From Gemmatimonadota bacterium (GTDB taxonomy: Bacteria; Gemmatimonadota; Gemmatimonadetes; Gemmatimonadales; GWC2-71-9): a DNA stretch of 44,578 nucleotides. The notes beneath the pieces were generated by a model that had not been told where the DNA came from, did not search any database, and was given only the letters and a program-made list of their open reading frames with translations. Both the position numbers and the translations under genes were made by a program. The stretch lies in contig JADFPO010000002.1 in NCBI GenBank assembly GCA_022562295.1, forward strand, positions 21,795 to 66,372. Direction: 5' to 3'. Shown here in pieces: positions 25,356-35,221 of this stretch (the first letter of the stretch is position 1; each line of letters begins with the position of its first letter).

Positions 25356-25652
25356 ATGGTCGATGCAGAGGCAGTACGAAAGGTCTTACGACAGGTGAAA
25401 GACCCCGAAGTCGGGCTCAACATCATCGATCTCGGTTTGGTATATGACGTAGAGGTCGAGGAGGGCGAAGTCCACATCAAGATGACCCTGACCTCGCCGG
25501 GGTGTCCGGTTGGTCCGGAGATCTTGGCGGAGGTCGATCAGGTCAGCCGCATGCTCGACGGCGTGACGGGCGTGGATGTCGAACTGGTGTGGGAGCCCTT
25601 TTGGACGCCGGAGCGTATCAACCCCAAGGTGAGGTCGTTTCTCGGTCACTGA
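25356..25652 (+). CDS. DUF59/MIP18-family metal-sulfur cluster assembly protein (SufT-like)
   Basis: 98 residues. RQVKDPEVGLNIIDLGLVYDVEV and TSPGCPVG contain the conserved Asp and the cluster-linked Cys of the MIP18/PaaD-like family, which helps insert Fe-S clusters into targets or matures them with the Suf system. The ATG at 25356 has GGAG 6 bases upstream. A complete suf operon lies 11 kb away, so this gene is detached from it, which is less common than sufT being inside the operon. Confidence 0.85.
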   Translation: MVDAEAVRKVLRQVKDPEVGLNIIDLGLVYDVEVEEGEVHIKMTLTSPGCPVGPEILAEVDQVSRMLDGVTGVDVELVWEPFWTPERINPKVRSFLGH

Positions 25653-25670
25653 TGTGAATTCGGGCGAGGT

Positions 25671-26849
25671 CTAGCGCTTGGCTGCGCCGTCCGATTTTCC
25701 GTTCAACAATTCGATGATTTGCGGGACGCCCATCGCGTCGACCTGCCATCGCTTGGTGTCGTCGATCTTGCGGAGTTCTGTTGCGGTGGTCGGCGCGGCG
25801 CGGACGATGGCTTGGAGCGTGGCGTTTGGACACAGCACGCCGATCTCGATTCCCAACTCCTGGGCTCGGCGCCGTCGCAGCGCCTTGAGCCGATCCAATC
25901 GTTCCATCGCCGGTCGATTCATCTTGGGCCTCGGCGGTTTTTCCAATCTCGGGTAATCCTTCGCCGGCGTGCGGAGGCCCGCCCGTACCGCCTTCAGTAA
26001 CTCGGTGCCGTAGCGCTGCACCGACGCCGCGGGCAGGCCGCTCAACCCCTGGAGGTCGGCCTCCGTCTTGGGTGCCGCGCGGGCTAGCACCGAAAGAGAT
26101 TCGTTTCCCAAGATCCTGAAGGGAGCGCGGTCGAGACGCGCGGCGCGCTTTTCACGCCATTCGTACACCGCCCGCAGCACGGCGAGCGATTTGGGAGGGA
26201 GCGACTTTGCTCCCTTCAGCCTCAGAAACCCGTTTCCATTGGCTGAGTGCGGAGACCACCGAATCGACTCCAATCGTTTGAACTCTTCATCCGCCCACGA
26301 GAGCCGATCGTGGGCTTCGAGCTGCCGGCGCAGCTCGTTCCGGAGGGACAACAAATAGGCAGTGTCGGTCGCCGCATACGAGATCATTTCGGGCGTCAGG
26401 GGGCGCTGCGACCAATCGGCGCGCTGGTACTTCTTGTTGACGCGGACGCCGAAATATTTTTCTAGCAACGGTCCTAGCCCGATGGCGGGTTCCCCCAACA
26501 ACTGCGCCGCGATTCTCGTGTCGAAAAGCCGCTTGCCACGGAATCCATAGTCCCGATCCAGCACCCGCAGATCGTAATCGGCATCATGAAAAACGACCTC
26601 GACCGATGAATCAGCGAGTAGCCGACCAAGTGGTTTGAGATTCTTGATCGACAGTGGATCGATGATTGCCGTCTCGGAGTCCGAGCTAAGCTGGAGAAGA
26701 TAGATTCGGTCGACGTAACGATGGAACGACGCCGCCTCGGTGTCCAAGGCGACGCAACTTTGCTTCCGCAGTTTCCCGACGAATGACTGCAACGCGTCGT
26801 CGTCGGCTAACAGAACGGGTGGGCTTGGTGCTGCAGTTCGCCGCGCCAT
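25671..26849 (-). CDS. rnd: Ribonuclease D
   Basis: 392 residues from ATG at 26849 (a TTG at 26900 would add 17 unremarkable residues). 3'-5' exoribonuclease for tRNA and small-RNA 3' ends. The DEDDy residues are visible: VALDTEAASF, HDADYDLRVLD and YAATDTAYL. Two HRDC-like domains follow: LRAVYEWREKRAARLD and LKALRRRRAQELGIEIGVLC. Unlike polA in this window, its exonuclease site is intact. An AT-rich intergenic island precedes the gene. Confidence 0.93.
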   Translation of the reverse strand: MARRTAAPSPPVLLADDDALQSFVGKLRKQSCVALDTEAASFHRYVDRIYLLQLSSDSETAIIDPLSIKNLKPLGRLLADSSVEVVFHDADYDLRVLDRDYGFRGKRLFDTRIAAQLLGEPAIGLGPLLEKYFGVRVNKKYQRADWSQRPLTPEMISYAATDTAYLLSLRNELRRQLEAHDRLSWADEEFKRLESIRWSPHSANGNGFLRLKGAKSLPPKSLAVLRAVYEWREKRAARLDRAPFRILGNESLSVLARAAPKTEADLQGLSGLPAASVQRYGTELLKAVRAGLRTPAKDYPRLEKPPRPKMNRPAMERLDRLKALRRRRAQELGIEIGVLCPNATLQAIVRAAPTTATELRKIDDTKRWQVDAMGVPQIIELLNGKSDGAAKR

Positions 26850-27253
26850 CACCCTGGTAACATCGCACACGGTCCCACTCAGCGGGAGGGGTGGTATCAA
26901 GGGCGAACGAATTATCTACATCGCTTGCTAACATTTGTGGAAATTCCTCTATCATGTTTAATAACAATGGTTTATGTGTCTGTATGTAAAGTACAGTGTC
27001 TTTACATCATCGCGACATTATCTAGTCATCGCAGCCGTTCGAGTGGATTCTAGGTCGCTCGCTGGGCCCGCGGGCCCGACTATTCTGACTCGCGGCTTGC
27101 TGGGTGTCTTGGGCGTCGCCGCGCGATACGCAATACGAGGTGACGGGCTCGGCAGCTGGCACACAACCAGCGGCGCGCCAGCAGTTACCAACGCTCCCGT
27201 TGTTTGACGAAGGACTTGAGTGAGACGGGCCGAGGGTGTGGTACGCGTCGGCC
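26850..27253. other. Intergenic region between thiC end and rnd start
   Basis: A 404-bp gap. It holds the AT-rich island with the inverted repeat at 26984-27007 and a 14-bp palindrome GGGCCC-GC-GGGCCC at 27064-27077. Overlapping open frames here have atypical composition and no recognisable motif. A tRNA or known RNA was not seen. Confidence 0.5.
26984..27007. promoter_or_regulatory. Perfect inverted repeat, likely operator
   Basis: ATGTAAAG (26984-26991) and CTTTACAT (27000-27007) are exact reverse complements 8 bp apart. They sit in an AT-rich stretch (about 26930-27030) within a gap of 404 bp between the rnd start and the thiC end. The 24-bp size suits a dimeric repressor site. No adjacent regulator gene suggests the binder. 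Confidence 0.55.
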
Positions 27254-28690
<1,437 letters not shown>

Positions 28691-28950
28691 TAGGAATCTA
28701 AGATGGAGCGCTTGGCTTGGCTACGGCCCAAGACCGTGGTGCGCTTGCGGATGGGGGATCGGGCGGGAAACTTAGACACCCTGCCCACGACTCTGTGAGT
28801 GACATGATGACAATGGGATGTCCCACAGCGGCGAGTCCGTTGCTCTTGATGGCAGGCCTCGTACCGGCCGGTCACGCTCAGACGCTCGGGCCGCGGCGGC
28901 CTGACGAACGAGATGCGTGGATGCCCAGGAAGAGAGGTAGGAACTAACAA

Positions 28951-29271
28951 GTGGCGCTTCCGCCTGGCGAGTTCATCCGGGCAATCCTGTTCAGGGGTTT
29001 GGTTATCTGGTTCGGCATGAAGCTGGTGGTGACGGCCGGAGCTGCGGCCCTGCGCCAATCCGGCGAAACTGAGTCCTGGTTACGAGTATTGCAGCTAACG
29101 CCATCTGCGGTCTTGCTTCTCACCGGCTTCGTCACGTGGCTAGTCATCATCGATGCTGGTCGTCGCAACGAGCTGTTGTTTCTTGCCAATCTTGGCGTAG
29201 CGCGGTACGTGATTGGGAGTCTGGCCGCGGTCCCGTCGATAACCTGTGAAATCATCATCGGACTGATGTGA
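28951..29271 (+). CDS. Small three-helix membrane protein
   Basis: 106 residues with about three hydrophobic segments: FRGLVIWFGMKLVVTAGAAAL, LQLTPSAVLLLTGFVTWLVII and VARYVIGSLAAVPSITCEII. Start is GTG at 28951, preceded by TAGGAA about 12 bases upstream. It overlaps the following ABC ATPase gene by four bases. It might be that protein's membrane partner, though it is far smaller than a normal permease. No family recognised. Confidence 0.6.
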   Translation: MALPPGEFIRAILFRGLVIWFGMKLVVTAGAAALRQSGETESWLRVLQLTPSAVLLLTGFVTWLVIIDAGRRNELLFLANLGVARYVIGSLAAVPSITCEIIIGLM

Positions 29272-29978
29272 CCGCCGCTCCCCTGCTCGTGGCCGAGTCG
29301 ATCGGCAAGACGTTCGGAACCCGACGTGTGTTGAACAGCGCGTCGCTCTGGGTGCGTTCGGGCGTCATCACCGTGGTGGTCGGCCGGAACGGAGAAGGTA
29401 AGTCTACCCTTCTCAAGATTGCCGCCGGCGTTTTGCGGCCCGATTTCGGCACGGTGCGGTATCGTGAGGAACACTTTGGGCGGGCCCGCCTCGCGAATCT
29501 GGCCTCAAAGGGGGTGTTCTTTCTACCAGAGCATCCTCTCCTTTGCACCTCGTTCACCGTGCGCGACCATCTGATGATGATTCAACGACGGTTCGGTGGT
29601 GGTGGTGCTGCCGACACCGCCGTCGAGTCGCTCGAAATCGGTGAATTGCTGGATCGCTCTCCTCAATCCCTGTCGCTCGGAGAGCGGCGACGCGCGGACA
29701 TTGCGCTTGCGGTGGCCAGACGGCCTGATTGCTTGCTAGCCGACGAGCCGTTTCTGCGGATCACGCCCAAAGATGCTGAAGCCGTCGCGGATGTATTCCG
29801 CGCACTCGCCACTGCGGGCTGCGCGATCGCGCTCACCGGCCATGAAGTTCCGATGCTGTTCGACGTCGCCGACGAGGTGTCTTGGATGACAGCGGGAACC
29901 ACTCACCCGCTCGGCAGTCCCGACAACGCCCGAGAACATCACCAGTTTGGTCGTGAATATCTTGGCATCGGACTGTGA
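29268..29978 (+). CDS. ABC transporter ATP-binding protein
   Basis: 236 residues. Walker A GRNGEGKST, a Q-loop region (FFLPEHPLL), the signature LSLGERRR in place of LSGGQ, Walker B CLLADEP with the catalytic Glu, and the H-loop TGHEV. The signature and Walker B (LADEP) are somewhat divergent. No classical permease gene follows; the upstream gene encodes a three-helix protein. Possible roles are an exporter lacking its usual partner or a non-transport ABC protein. Confidence 0.88.
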   Translation: MTAAPLLVAESIGKTFGTRRVLNSASLWVRSGVITVVVGRNGEGKSTLLKIAAGVLRPDFGTVRYREEHFGRARLANLASKGVFFLPEHPLLCTSFTVRDHLMMIQRRFGGGGAADTAVESLEIGELLDRSPQSLSLGERRRADIALAVARRPDCLLADEPFLRITPKDAEAVADVFRALATAGCAIALTGHEVPMLFDVADEVSWMTAGTTHPLGSPDNAREHHQFGREYLGIGL

Positions 29979-30048
29979 GCGGATACGGAGGCCTGCCATG
30001 TGGCGCGAGCTTGGTCTCGAGGCAGAGAAGCCAAAGGGGGCCGTTGTC

Positions 30049-31029
30049 ATGCTTCGTGTAACTACTTTACCCGCCGCGTTGATGACCGGCGTGGCGATCT
30101 TGGCCGGCTGTGCTCGCGACGGTGCCGCGGACGACGCCGCGGCTTTACAGGAGTTGCCAACCATCGACCGTTCTGAGCTCTTGGCAGATCTCGCGGCATT
30201 GGCTGACGATTCACTCCAGGGTCGGCTGGTCGGATCCCGCGGCAATAGCGTGGCCCGCGGGATGATTGTCGAGAGATTCACCCGACTCGGTCTCAGTTCA
30301 TTCGGTGACGATTTCACGACGTCGTTTGCTGTGCAACGAAACGGCGTCTCGCTCACTGGCGTGAACGCGGTCGGATACATCGAGGGAAGCTCCGATCCGG
30401 ATCGATACATCGTCATAACAGCCCACTACGATCATCTCGGGATCCGAGCCGGTGAGATCTACAACGGGGCGGATGACAACGGGTCCGGCACGGCGGCTCT
30501 GTTGGCGTTGGCCGCGTACTTTACCGAACACCGGCCGCGAAATTCGATCATCTTCCTGGCCGTTGACGCGGAGGAAGGAGGGGGGGGGTTAACGGGCGCG
30601 CGTGCGTTTGTTTCGACTCCCCCACCCGCCGTTTCGTTGGAGCACATCGCCGCCAACGTCAACATGGACATGATCAGCCACAGCGATGATGAACTCTACG
30701 TGGCAGGCACCTATCACTACCCCTTCTTGAAGTCCTATGTCGATCGCATCGGTAAGGCCGCGGGGATCACGCTCGTGTTCGGCCATGACAGTCCCGATTT
30801 AGGAGACAATGACTGGACGCACGCGTCGGACCATGCGCCGTTTCACGAGGCCGGCATTCCGTTCTTGTATTTCGGCGTCGAGGACCACGTGGATTATCAC
30901 CAGCCGACTGACGAGTTCGACCGCATCAACCAAGACTTCTACGTCAAGGCCGTTACCGCCATACTGCGGGTCGTCCTGGAGCTGGACCGAGACCTCGACC
31001 CGGTCGCGCTCGAGCGAGAGCGTCGCTAG
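30049..31029 (+). CDS. M28-family peptidase lipoprotein
   Basis: 326 residues from ATG at 30049. The signal MLRVTTLPAALMTGVAILAGC carries the lipobox LAGC. The two-zinc aminopeptidase ligands are apparent: AHYDH, GADDNGSGTAALL, EEGGGG, NMDMIS and DYHQPTDEFD. Relatives release N-terminal amino acids from peptides outside the cytoplasm. A G9 run (30580-30588) encodes the Gly stretch right after the catalytic Glu pair. The frame starts further upstream (29947) inside the ABC gene, but lacks a signal there. Confidence 0.9.
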   Translation: MLRVTTLPAALMTGVAILAGCARDGAADDAAALQELPTIDRSELLADLAALADDSLQGRLVGSRGNSVARGMIVERFTRLGLSSFGDDFTTSFAVQRNGVSLTGVNAVGYIEGSSDPDRYIVITAHYDHLGIRAGEIYNGADDNGSGTAALLALAAYFTEHRPRNSIIFLAVDAEEGGGGLTGARAFVSTPPPAVSLEHIAANVNMDMISHSDDELYVAGTYHYPFLKSYVDRIGKAAGITLVFGHDSPDLGDNDWTHASDHAPFHEAGIPFLYFGVEDHVDYHQPTDEFDRINQDFYVKAVTAILRVVLELDRDLDPVALERERR

Positions 31030-31111
31030 TAGCCTGGGGGTTCGGACTTAGCGGTCGCCGTAACCTCGGACTGAGTAGCCTACCAGCCATAGTTGAGAGG
31101 AGTGACGTACG

Positions 31112-31690
31112 TTGAGCCTGAAGCGATGCGGGTGGCCTGGCAACGACGAATTGATGATCGCGTATCACGACGAGGAATGGGGCGTCCCGGTCCATGACGA
31201 TCGAAAGCTCTTCGAGTTCCTCGTGCTCGACGCTTTTCAGGCCGGATTGAGTTGGTCGACGATTCTCAACAAACGGGAGAATTTCCGGCAGGCGTTCGAC
31301 AACTTTGATGCCACTCGAATCGCCGGCTATAAGAAGAGAAAAATTTCGCAGCTGCTGGCCGATGCCGGGATCGTGCGCAACCGACTCAAGGTGCACGCCA
31401 CGATTTCGAATGCGGCTGCCTTTCTCCAGGTGCAGAAGGAATTCGGCGCGTTTGACGCCTATGTCTGGGGGTTGGTAGGTGGCGAGCCCAGACAGAACTC
31501 ATGGAAAACACTGAAGCAGATTCCTGCCAATACGCCGGACTCGGATCGCATGAGCCAGGATCTCAAAGACCGAGGCTTCAAGTTCGTCGGCAGCACGATT
31601 TGCTACGCGTTCATGCAGGCAGCCGGCATGGTAAACGACCACGAAGTCGGGTGCTACCGCCACAGACAAATCACATCGCTGTCCCAGTGA
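31112..31690 (+). CDS. tag: DNA-3-methyladenine glycosylase I (Tag)
   Basis: 192 residues; removes 3-methyladenine from alkylated DNA. RCGWPGNDELMIAYHDEEWG holds the first Cys and His zinc ligands, and NDHEVGCYRH the last His and Cys, as in E. coli Tag. The loop DAFQAGLSWSTILNKRENFR is characteristic. Start is TTG at 31112 with GAGAGGAG upstream. The next gene (hydrolase) overlaps its stop. Confidence 0.93.
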   Translation: MSLKRCGWPGNDELMIAYHDEEWGVPVHDDRKLFEFLVLDAFQAGLSWSTILNKRENFRQAFDNFDATRIAGYKKRKISQLLADAGIVRNRLKVHATISNAAAFLQVQKEFGAFDAYVWGLVGGEPRQNSWKTLKQIPANTPDSDRMSQDLKDRGFKFVGSTICYAFMQAAGMVNDHEVGCYRHRQITSLSQ

Positions 31691-32406
31691 ATCGCCGCGA
31701 CTCCAGGTTCGACGTCCCCGAGGCTAAGTGTTCGGTTTCGGCGCTGCTCCTGCTGCCCGCGGACGCTCGTGTCGTGTATGTCTTGGGTCACGGTGCCGGT
31801 GCAGGCATGCATCACGTGTTTCTAGAGACGATCGCGGTGATGCTCGCCGAGCTGGATGTCGGCACGTTTCGATATCAGTTCCCCTATATGGAGTTGGGTA
31901 AGAAACGCCCCGATTATCATCGAGTGCTGCACGGAACGGTGCGCGCGGCGCTGAGGGCGGCTGCGGCTGCTGCACCGGGGCTACCTATTGTGGCGGGTGG
32001 TAAGTCCATGGGTGGGCGCATGACCTCGCTGGTTCAATCCGTAGCGCCGCAGCCGGGAGTGGCGGGACTGGTTTTCTTGGGGTTCCCGCTGCACGCACCC
32101 AACCAGCCGAGTGCCGAGCGCGGCGACCACCTTCGCGATGTGAAGGTGCCGATGCTTTTCCTTCAGGGTACGCGTGACAAGTTGGCTGACCTGTCCTTGC
32201 TCGCGCCCCTGATCGACAAGTTGGGATCCAACGCCACGTTGCACGCGGTAGCAGGGGGCGATCACTCCTTCAAGGTGCTAAAACGCTCGGGCCGCACCGA
32301 GAGCGACGTGTTCGAAGAGATGGCCGATACCATCCGGCGTTGGACGGCTAGAGCGTTCCTTTTGGATTTTCCCATGCATCGAGCGTCTTCGGCCAGTCCC
32401 CTTTGA
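31687..32406 (+). CDS. Alpha/beta hydrolase (KANL3/Tex30-like)
   Basis: 239 residues from GTG at 31687, overlapping the tag stop. The nucleophile elbow GGKSMGGRM (GxSxG), the acid QGTRDKLAD and the terminal AGGDHSF give a full Ser-Asp-His triad. [11 protein letters not shown] is the oxyanion-loop signature of this branch. No substrate can be inferred. The C-terminal 59 bases overlap the convergent glycosylase gene. Confidence 0.85.
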   Translation: MNRRDSRFDVPEAKCSVSALLLLPADARVVYVLGHGAGAGMHHVFLETIAVMLAELDVGTFRYQFPYMELGKKRPDYHRVLHGTVRAALRAAAAAAPGLPIVAGGKSMGGRMTSLVQSVAPQPGVAGLVFLGFPLHAPNQPSAERGDHLRDVKVPMLFLQGTRDKLADLSLLAPLIDKLGSNATLHAVAGGDHSFKVLKRSGRTESDVFEEMADTIRRWTARAFLLDFPMHRASSASPL

Positions 32407-33250
32407 GGAGTCGGGAGAGGGCGCGGTCCGCAAGCATTTTGCCTCCGGTCTGGCACCGAGCGCAGTAGTTCGTTTCATTTTCAGCGAACACGATGCGTTG
32501 AATCGGAGCCCCGCACACTGGGCACGGCTGGCCGAATCGTCCGTGGGCCGCCATGCCCTCCCGAAACGCCGTGACCTTTTCCGGGAATCCGCTCCCCACC
32601 TCGTCCCGAATTCGGCGCGTCCACTCCTCTAGGGTGGCCAGCGTTTGCTCGTGCAAACGCGAAACCTCATCATCGGTCAGTTGGTTCGTGCGTTTGAGCG
32701 GGGACAGACGGGCCGCATGCAAGATCTCGTCGGAATACGCGTTACCGATGCCGCTGAACAAGCGAGGATCCGTCAGCGCGCGTTTGAGGGTATGGTTCTC
32801 GCGCGTCAACGCCTCGCGAAAGGCTTCCAACGCGCATCCCACGACCTCGATGCCCCCTGGATCGTGTTGGAGGAGATTATCATCGCCGCGCACAACGTGA
32901 ATGGATGCGCGTTTCTTCGTTCCGGCTTCAGTGAGAAGCAGCGTCCCCCGAGGGAAATCAAACGCAGCCAATCCGAGTTTCTTAGGAATTTTTTGGTTGC
33001 GCCGACGCCATCGGAACCGGCCGGCAATCATGAGGTGTACGACCAAAAAGAATTCGTCTCCGAATCCGAACACGATGCGCTTGCCCAGGCGCCGGACCGC
33101 TTGGACGGTCTTCCCTTCCAACTCCTGAATGGGCGGATCGACCGATCGCAGGACGAACGGGCTCGAGAGGCGCACCGCCACGAGGGGTTGGCCCACGAGG
33201 TATCGCCGAAGCGACTCGACGTAGATGACGACATCAGGCAGTTCGGGCAT
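32348..33250 (-). CDS. Fpg/Nei-family DNA glycosylase
   Basis: 300 residues; removes oxidised bases and cuts the abasic site. It begins MPELPDVVIYVESL, where the Pro nucleophile and Glu3 are retained but the usual E-V becomes D-V. GKR and the core GIGNAYSDEIL are typical. The zinc finger CPVCGAPIQRIVFAENETNYCARCQT is complete, with its Arg. About 30 further residues extend past the finger ([18 protein letters not shown]). It is the second base-excision enzyme in a row with tag and is convergent with the hydrolase, with a 59-bp overlap. Confidence 0.88.
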   Translation of the reverse strand: MPELPDVVIYVESLRRYLVGQPLVAVRLSSPFVLRSVDPPIQELEGKTVQAVRRLGKRIVFGFGDEFFLVVHLMIAGRFRWRRRNQKIPKKLGLAAFDFPRGTLLLTEAGTKKRASIHVVRGDDNLLQHDPGGIEVVGCALEAFREALTRENHTLKRALTDPRLFSGIGNAYSDEILHAARLSPLKRTNQLTDDEVSRLHEQTLATLEEWTRRIRDEVGSGFPEKVTAFREGMAAHGRFGQPCPVCGAPIQRIVFAENETNYCARCQTGGKMLADRALSRLLKGDWPKTLDAWENPKGTL

Positions 33251-33442
33251 GGTCTCGCGCTCTAGCAGTGCTGCGTGGGTGGCCCCCGCAAGGGGTGACG
33301 AAGGGGTTGTGTGGTATTGTGGGGTTCGAGGCCATGGAGGCGCAGTGTACTACAATCCTACGGGAGGTGGGGAGTGATATCGGCATCGGATGTTCGCCAG
33401 CGCTTGCGCAGCGCTGTCATTCAGTTTGGCGGAGGTCGAACT

Positions 33443-33919
33443 ATGGACGAGCGTGATGCGCGCGGGGAGAAAGCGTTGGCCAGTTTGTTGGCGGGCCTGG
33501 AGGAGTTGAACCGTGCCCGAGAGCGTGGCGAGATTGAAGACCACCGCTCAGTCGAACGGATGTATCACCGTCCGTCGACACGTCTCGCCGTGTACGGCTC
33601 GCTGGCTCCGGGTGAGGTTAACCACCACGTCATCGAAACCGTTGCCGGCAATTGGGAGCGTGGCTTCGTCCGCGGCGAGGTCCAGATGAAGGGTTGGGGT
33701 AGTCATGTGGGCTTTCCGGGATTGACGTGGCTTCCGAGTCGGGGCGAGCAGGTTCCCGTGCGACTCTTAACTTCTCGGGAGCTACCCGCGCATTGGAGCC
33801 GCATCGACGAATTCGAAGGACGTGACTACGTGAGAATTCTTGTCCTGGTGGAGGGTGTGCGGGACGATCCCCTGGTCACCAATCTCTACCAGATCCGCTC
33901 CCCCACCCCGCGGCCGTGA
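33443..33919 (+). CDS. Gamma-glutamylcyclotransferase-like protein (AIG2/GGCT fold)
   Basis: 158 residues from ATG at 33443, with GGAGG 7 bases upstream. LAVYGSLAPGEVNHHV contains the YGSL glutamyl-binding loop of the family. The conserved Glu may be in SRIDEFEGRDYVRILV. An upstream region of about 35 residues is variable and charged. It would split gamma-glutamyl amines or dipeptides, with the natural substrate unknown. Confidence 0.7.
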   Translation: MDERDARGEKALASLLAGLEELNRARERGEIEDHRSVERMYHRPSTRLAVYGSLAPGEVNHHVIETVAGNWERGFVRGEVQMKGWGSHVGFPGLTWLPSRGEQVPVRLLTSRELPAHWSRIDEFEGRDYVRILVLVEGVRDDPLVTNLYQIRSPTPRP

Positions 33920-33960
33920 TGCGCGTGCCTCCGAGGCCGGCGCGCCGGGGATCTGTTAGG

Positions 33961-34524
33961 TCACAGCGTACCTACCTCGACGGGCGCGTATCGAAGTGCA
34001 GGATCGCCGTAGCGGCCCTTCTCCGAGTAGTGCTTGTTCCACTCTTCGTTGAGGCAAAACGGGTCCAGGTCCGTGGCGCGATCGACTGCAAGCACTCCAT
34101 CGAGATGATCGATCTCGTGCTGGAGCAACTCGGCGAGCGGGCCTTCTGCCTCGACGGCGCGTTGTTCGCCGCGGCCGTCGAAATAGTTGACCTTGATCCG
34201 ATAGGCTCGCTGCACCTTCACGTTCAGATCGGGGAAGCAGCAGCAGTCGTCCCATACCAGGAAGTCTTCGGTGCCGACGTCCACGATCTCCGGGTTGACC
34301 AACAACCAGGGCTCGTCCAATTCGATATAGATCATGCGCATGGGGGCCCCGATTTGGGGCGCGGCAATACCTCTGCCGATGCCGTGGCGGGCTTTCAGAT
34401 CCCTCAGCGTCTCCTTGAGTTCGGTAGCGACCAGCCTCGCGGCCGGCGACCTTGGGTTGTCCACAGGCTCGCTGCGGGTTCGCAGGATGGGATCACCCAA
34501 CAAGCGGATTCGATGTATTGTCAT
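33961..34524 (-). CDS. def: Peptide deformylase (divergent motif 2)
   Basis: 187 residues; removes the formyl group from N-terminal Met. GRGIAAPQIG is motif 1, HEIDHLDG is motif 3 with both zinc His and the Glu. Motif 2, normally EGCLS, reads DDCCCFPD (34231-34251): the metal Cys is retained, but two further cysteines and an Asp replace L-S and G. ATG at 34524 is preferred; ATG at 34536 lacks a ribosome-binding site. A standard def gene may exist elsewhere, so this could be a specialised paralogue. Confidence 0.85.
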   Translation of the reverse strand: MTIHRIRLLGDPILRTRSEPVDNPRSPAARLVATELKETLRDLKARHGIGRGIAAPQIGAPMRMIYIELDEPWLLVNPEIVDVGTEDFLVWDDCCCFPDLNVKVQRAYRIKVNYFDGRGEQRAVEAEGPLAELLQHEIDHLDGVLAVDRATDLDPFCLNEEWNKHYSEKGRYGDPALRYAPVEVGTL

Positions 34525-34569
34525 GCTCGACCCCATGGTTTTTGTGGACCCCCAATCTAGGAAACTTGG

Positions 34570-35187
34570 ATGATTGCGGCCACCGTGATTTCCGCCGGGA
34601 CGTCGTCTCGAATGGGCTACCCCAAGGCCCTGCTAGAATTCCACGGACGCACTTTCCTCGAGACCATTCTGGACGCCATGCGGGCGGTTGGGGTGCAGCG
34701 TCGTGTCGTCGTGCTCGGGCCGGACGCCGATAAGATATTGAAACATATTGACTTACGTGACACGACCGTGGTGTCGACCGAACGCCTCGACGCAGGTCCG
34801 ATCGGGTCCATCCGGGCTGCAATTCGGGAGGTGCAAGCCCATCCCGTGGACGGCCTGTTGGTGTGGCCGGTAGATATGCCGCAAGTGACGATCGCCACTG
34901 TCGAGACGCTGCTGGAGCGGTTCCTCACCTCCGATCGTGTCATCGCCGTGCCGGAGTTCGACGGCACCCGTGGCCACCCGGTGATCTTCGGCCGGGCTAC
35001 GTTTCAGGAACTCCTCGACGCCCCCGACTCAGAGGGCGCGAGGTCGGTCGTGCGAGCGGATTCCGGTCGCGTGGTCACGGTTTCAGTGCCCGACCGGGGG
35101 GTCGTTGAGGACCACAACACGCCGTCAGAATATCGACGGCTGATTACACGGCATGACGCGGCGCGGGAGCGGGGCTCATCCACTTAG
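34570..35187 (+). CDS. MobA-like NTP transferase
   Basis: 205 residues. VISAGTSSRMGYPKALLEF is the nucleotide-binding loop (LAGGxSxRMGxxK-like), DMPQVTIATVETLL carries a D-x-P motif, and the later RGHPVIFGR is conserved. The family includes MocA-like molybdenum cytidylyltransferases and other sugar or cofactor nucleotidyltransferases; no adjacent molybdopterin gene decides between them. Start ATG is at 34570, back to back with def. Confidence 0.8.
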   Translation: MIAATVISAGTSSRMGYPKALLEFHGRTFLETILDAMRAVGVQRRVVVLGPDADKILKHIDLRDTTVVSTERLDAGPIGSIRAAIREVQAHPVDGLLVWPVDMPQVTIATVETLLERFLTSDRVIAVPEFDGTRGHPVIFGRATFQELLDAPDSEGARSVVRADSGRVVTVSVPDRGVVEDHNTPSEYRRLITRHDAARERGSST

Positions 35188-35221
35188 GCGCTGGTTCGGG
35201 GCCTCCCCCTCAGATGACGGC

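Noticed and set aside
27064-27077. GGGCCC-GC-GGGCCC palindrome taken as a possible thiC terminator
   Set aside because: There is no T-run on either side, and it is 177 bp after the thiC stop; too little to call a terminator.
28717-28947. A short plus-strand frame with a signal-peptide-like stretch upstream of the three-helix membrane protein
   Set aside because: No ribosome-binding site and no plausible mature part; residues after the hydrophobic stretch are only about 25. Likely chance.
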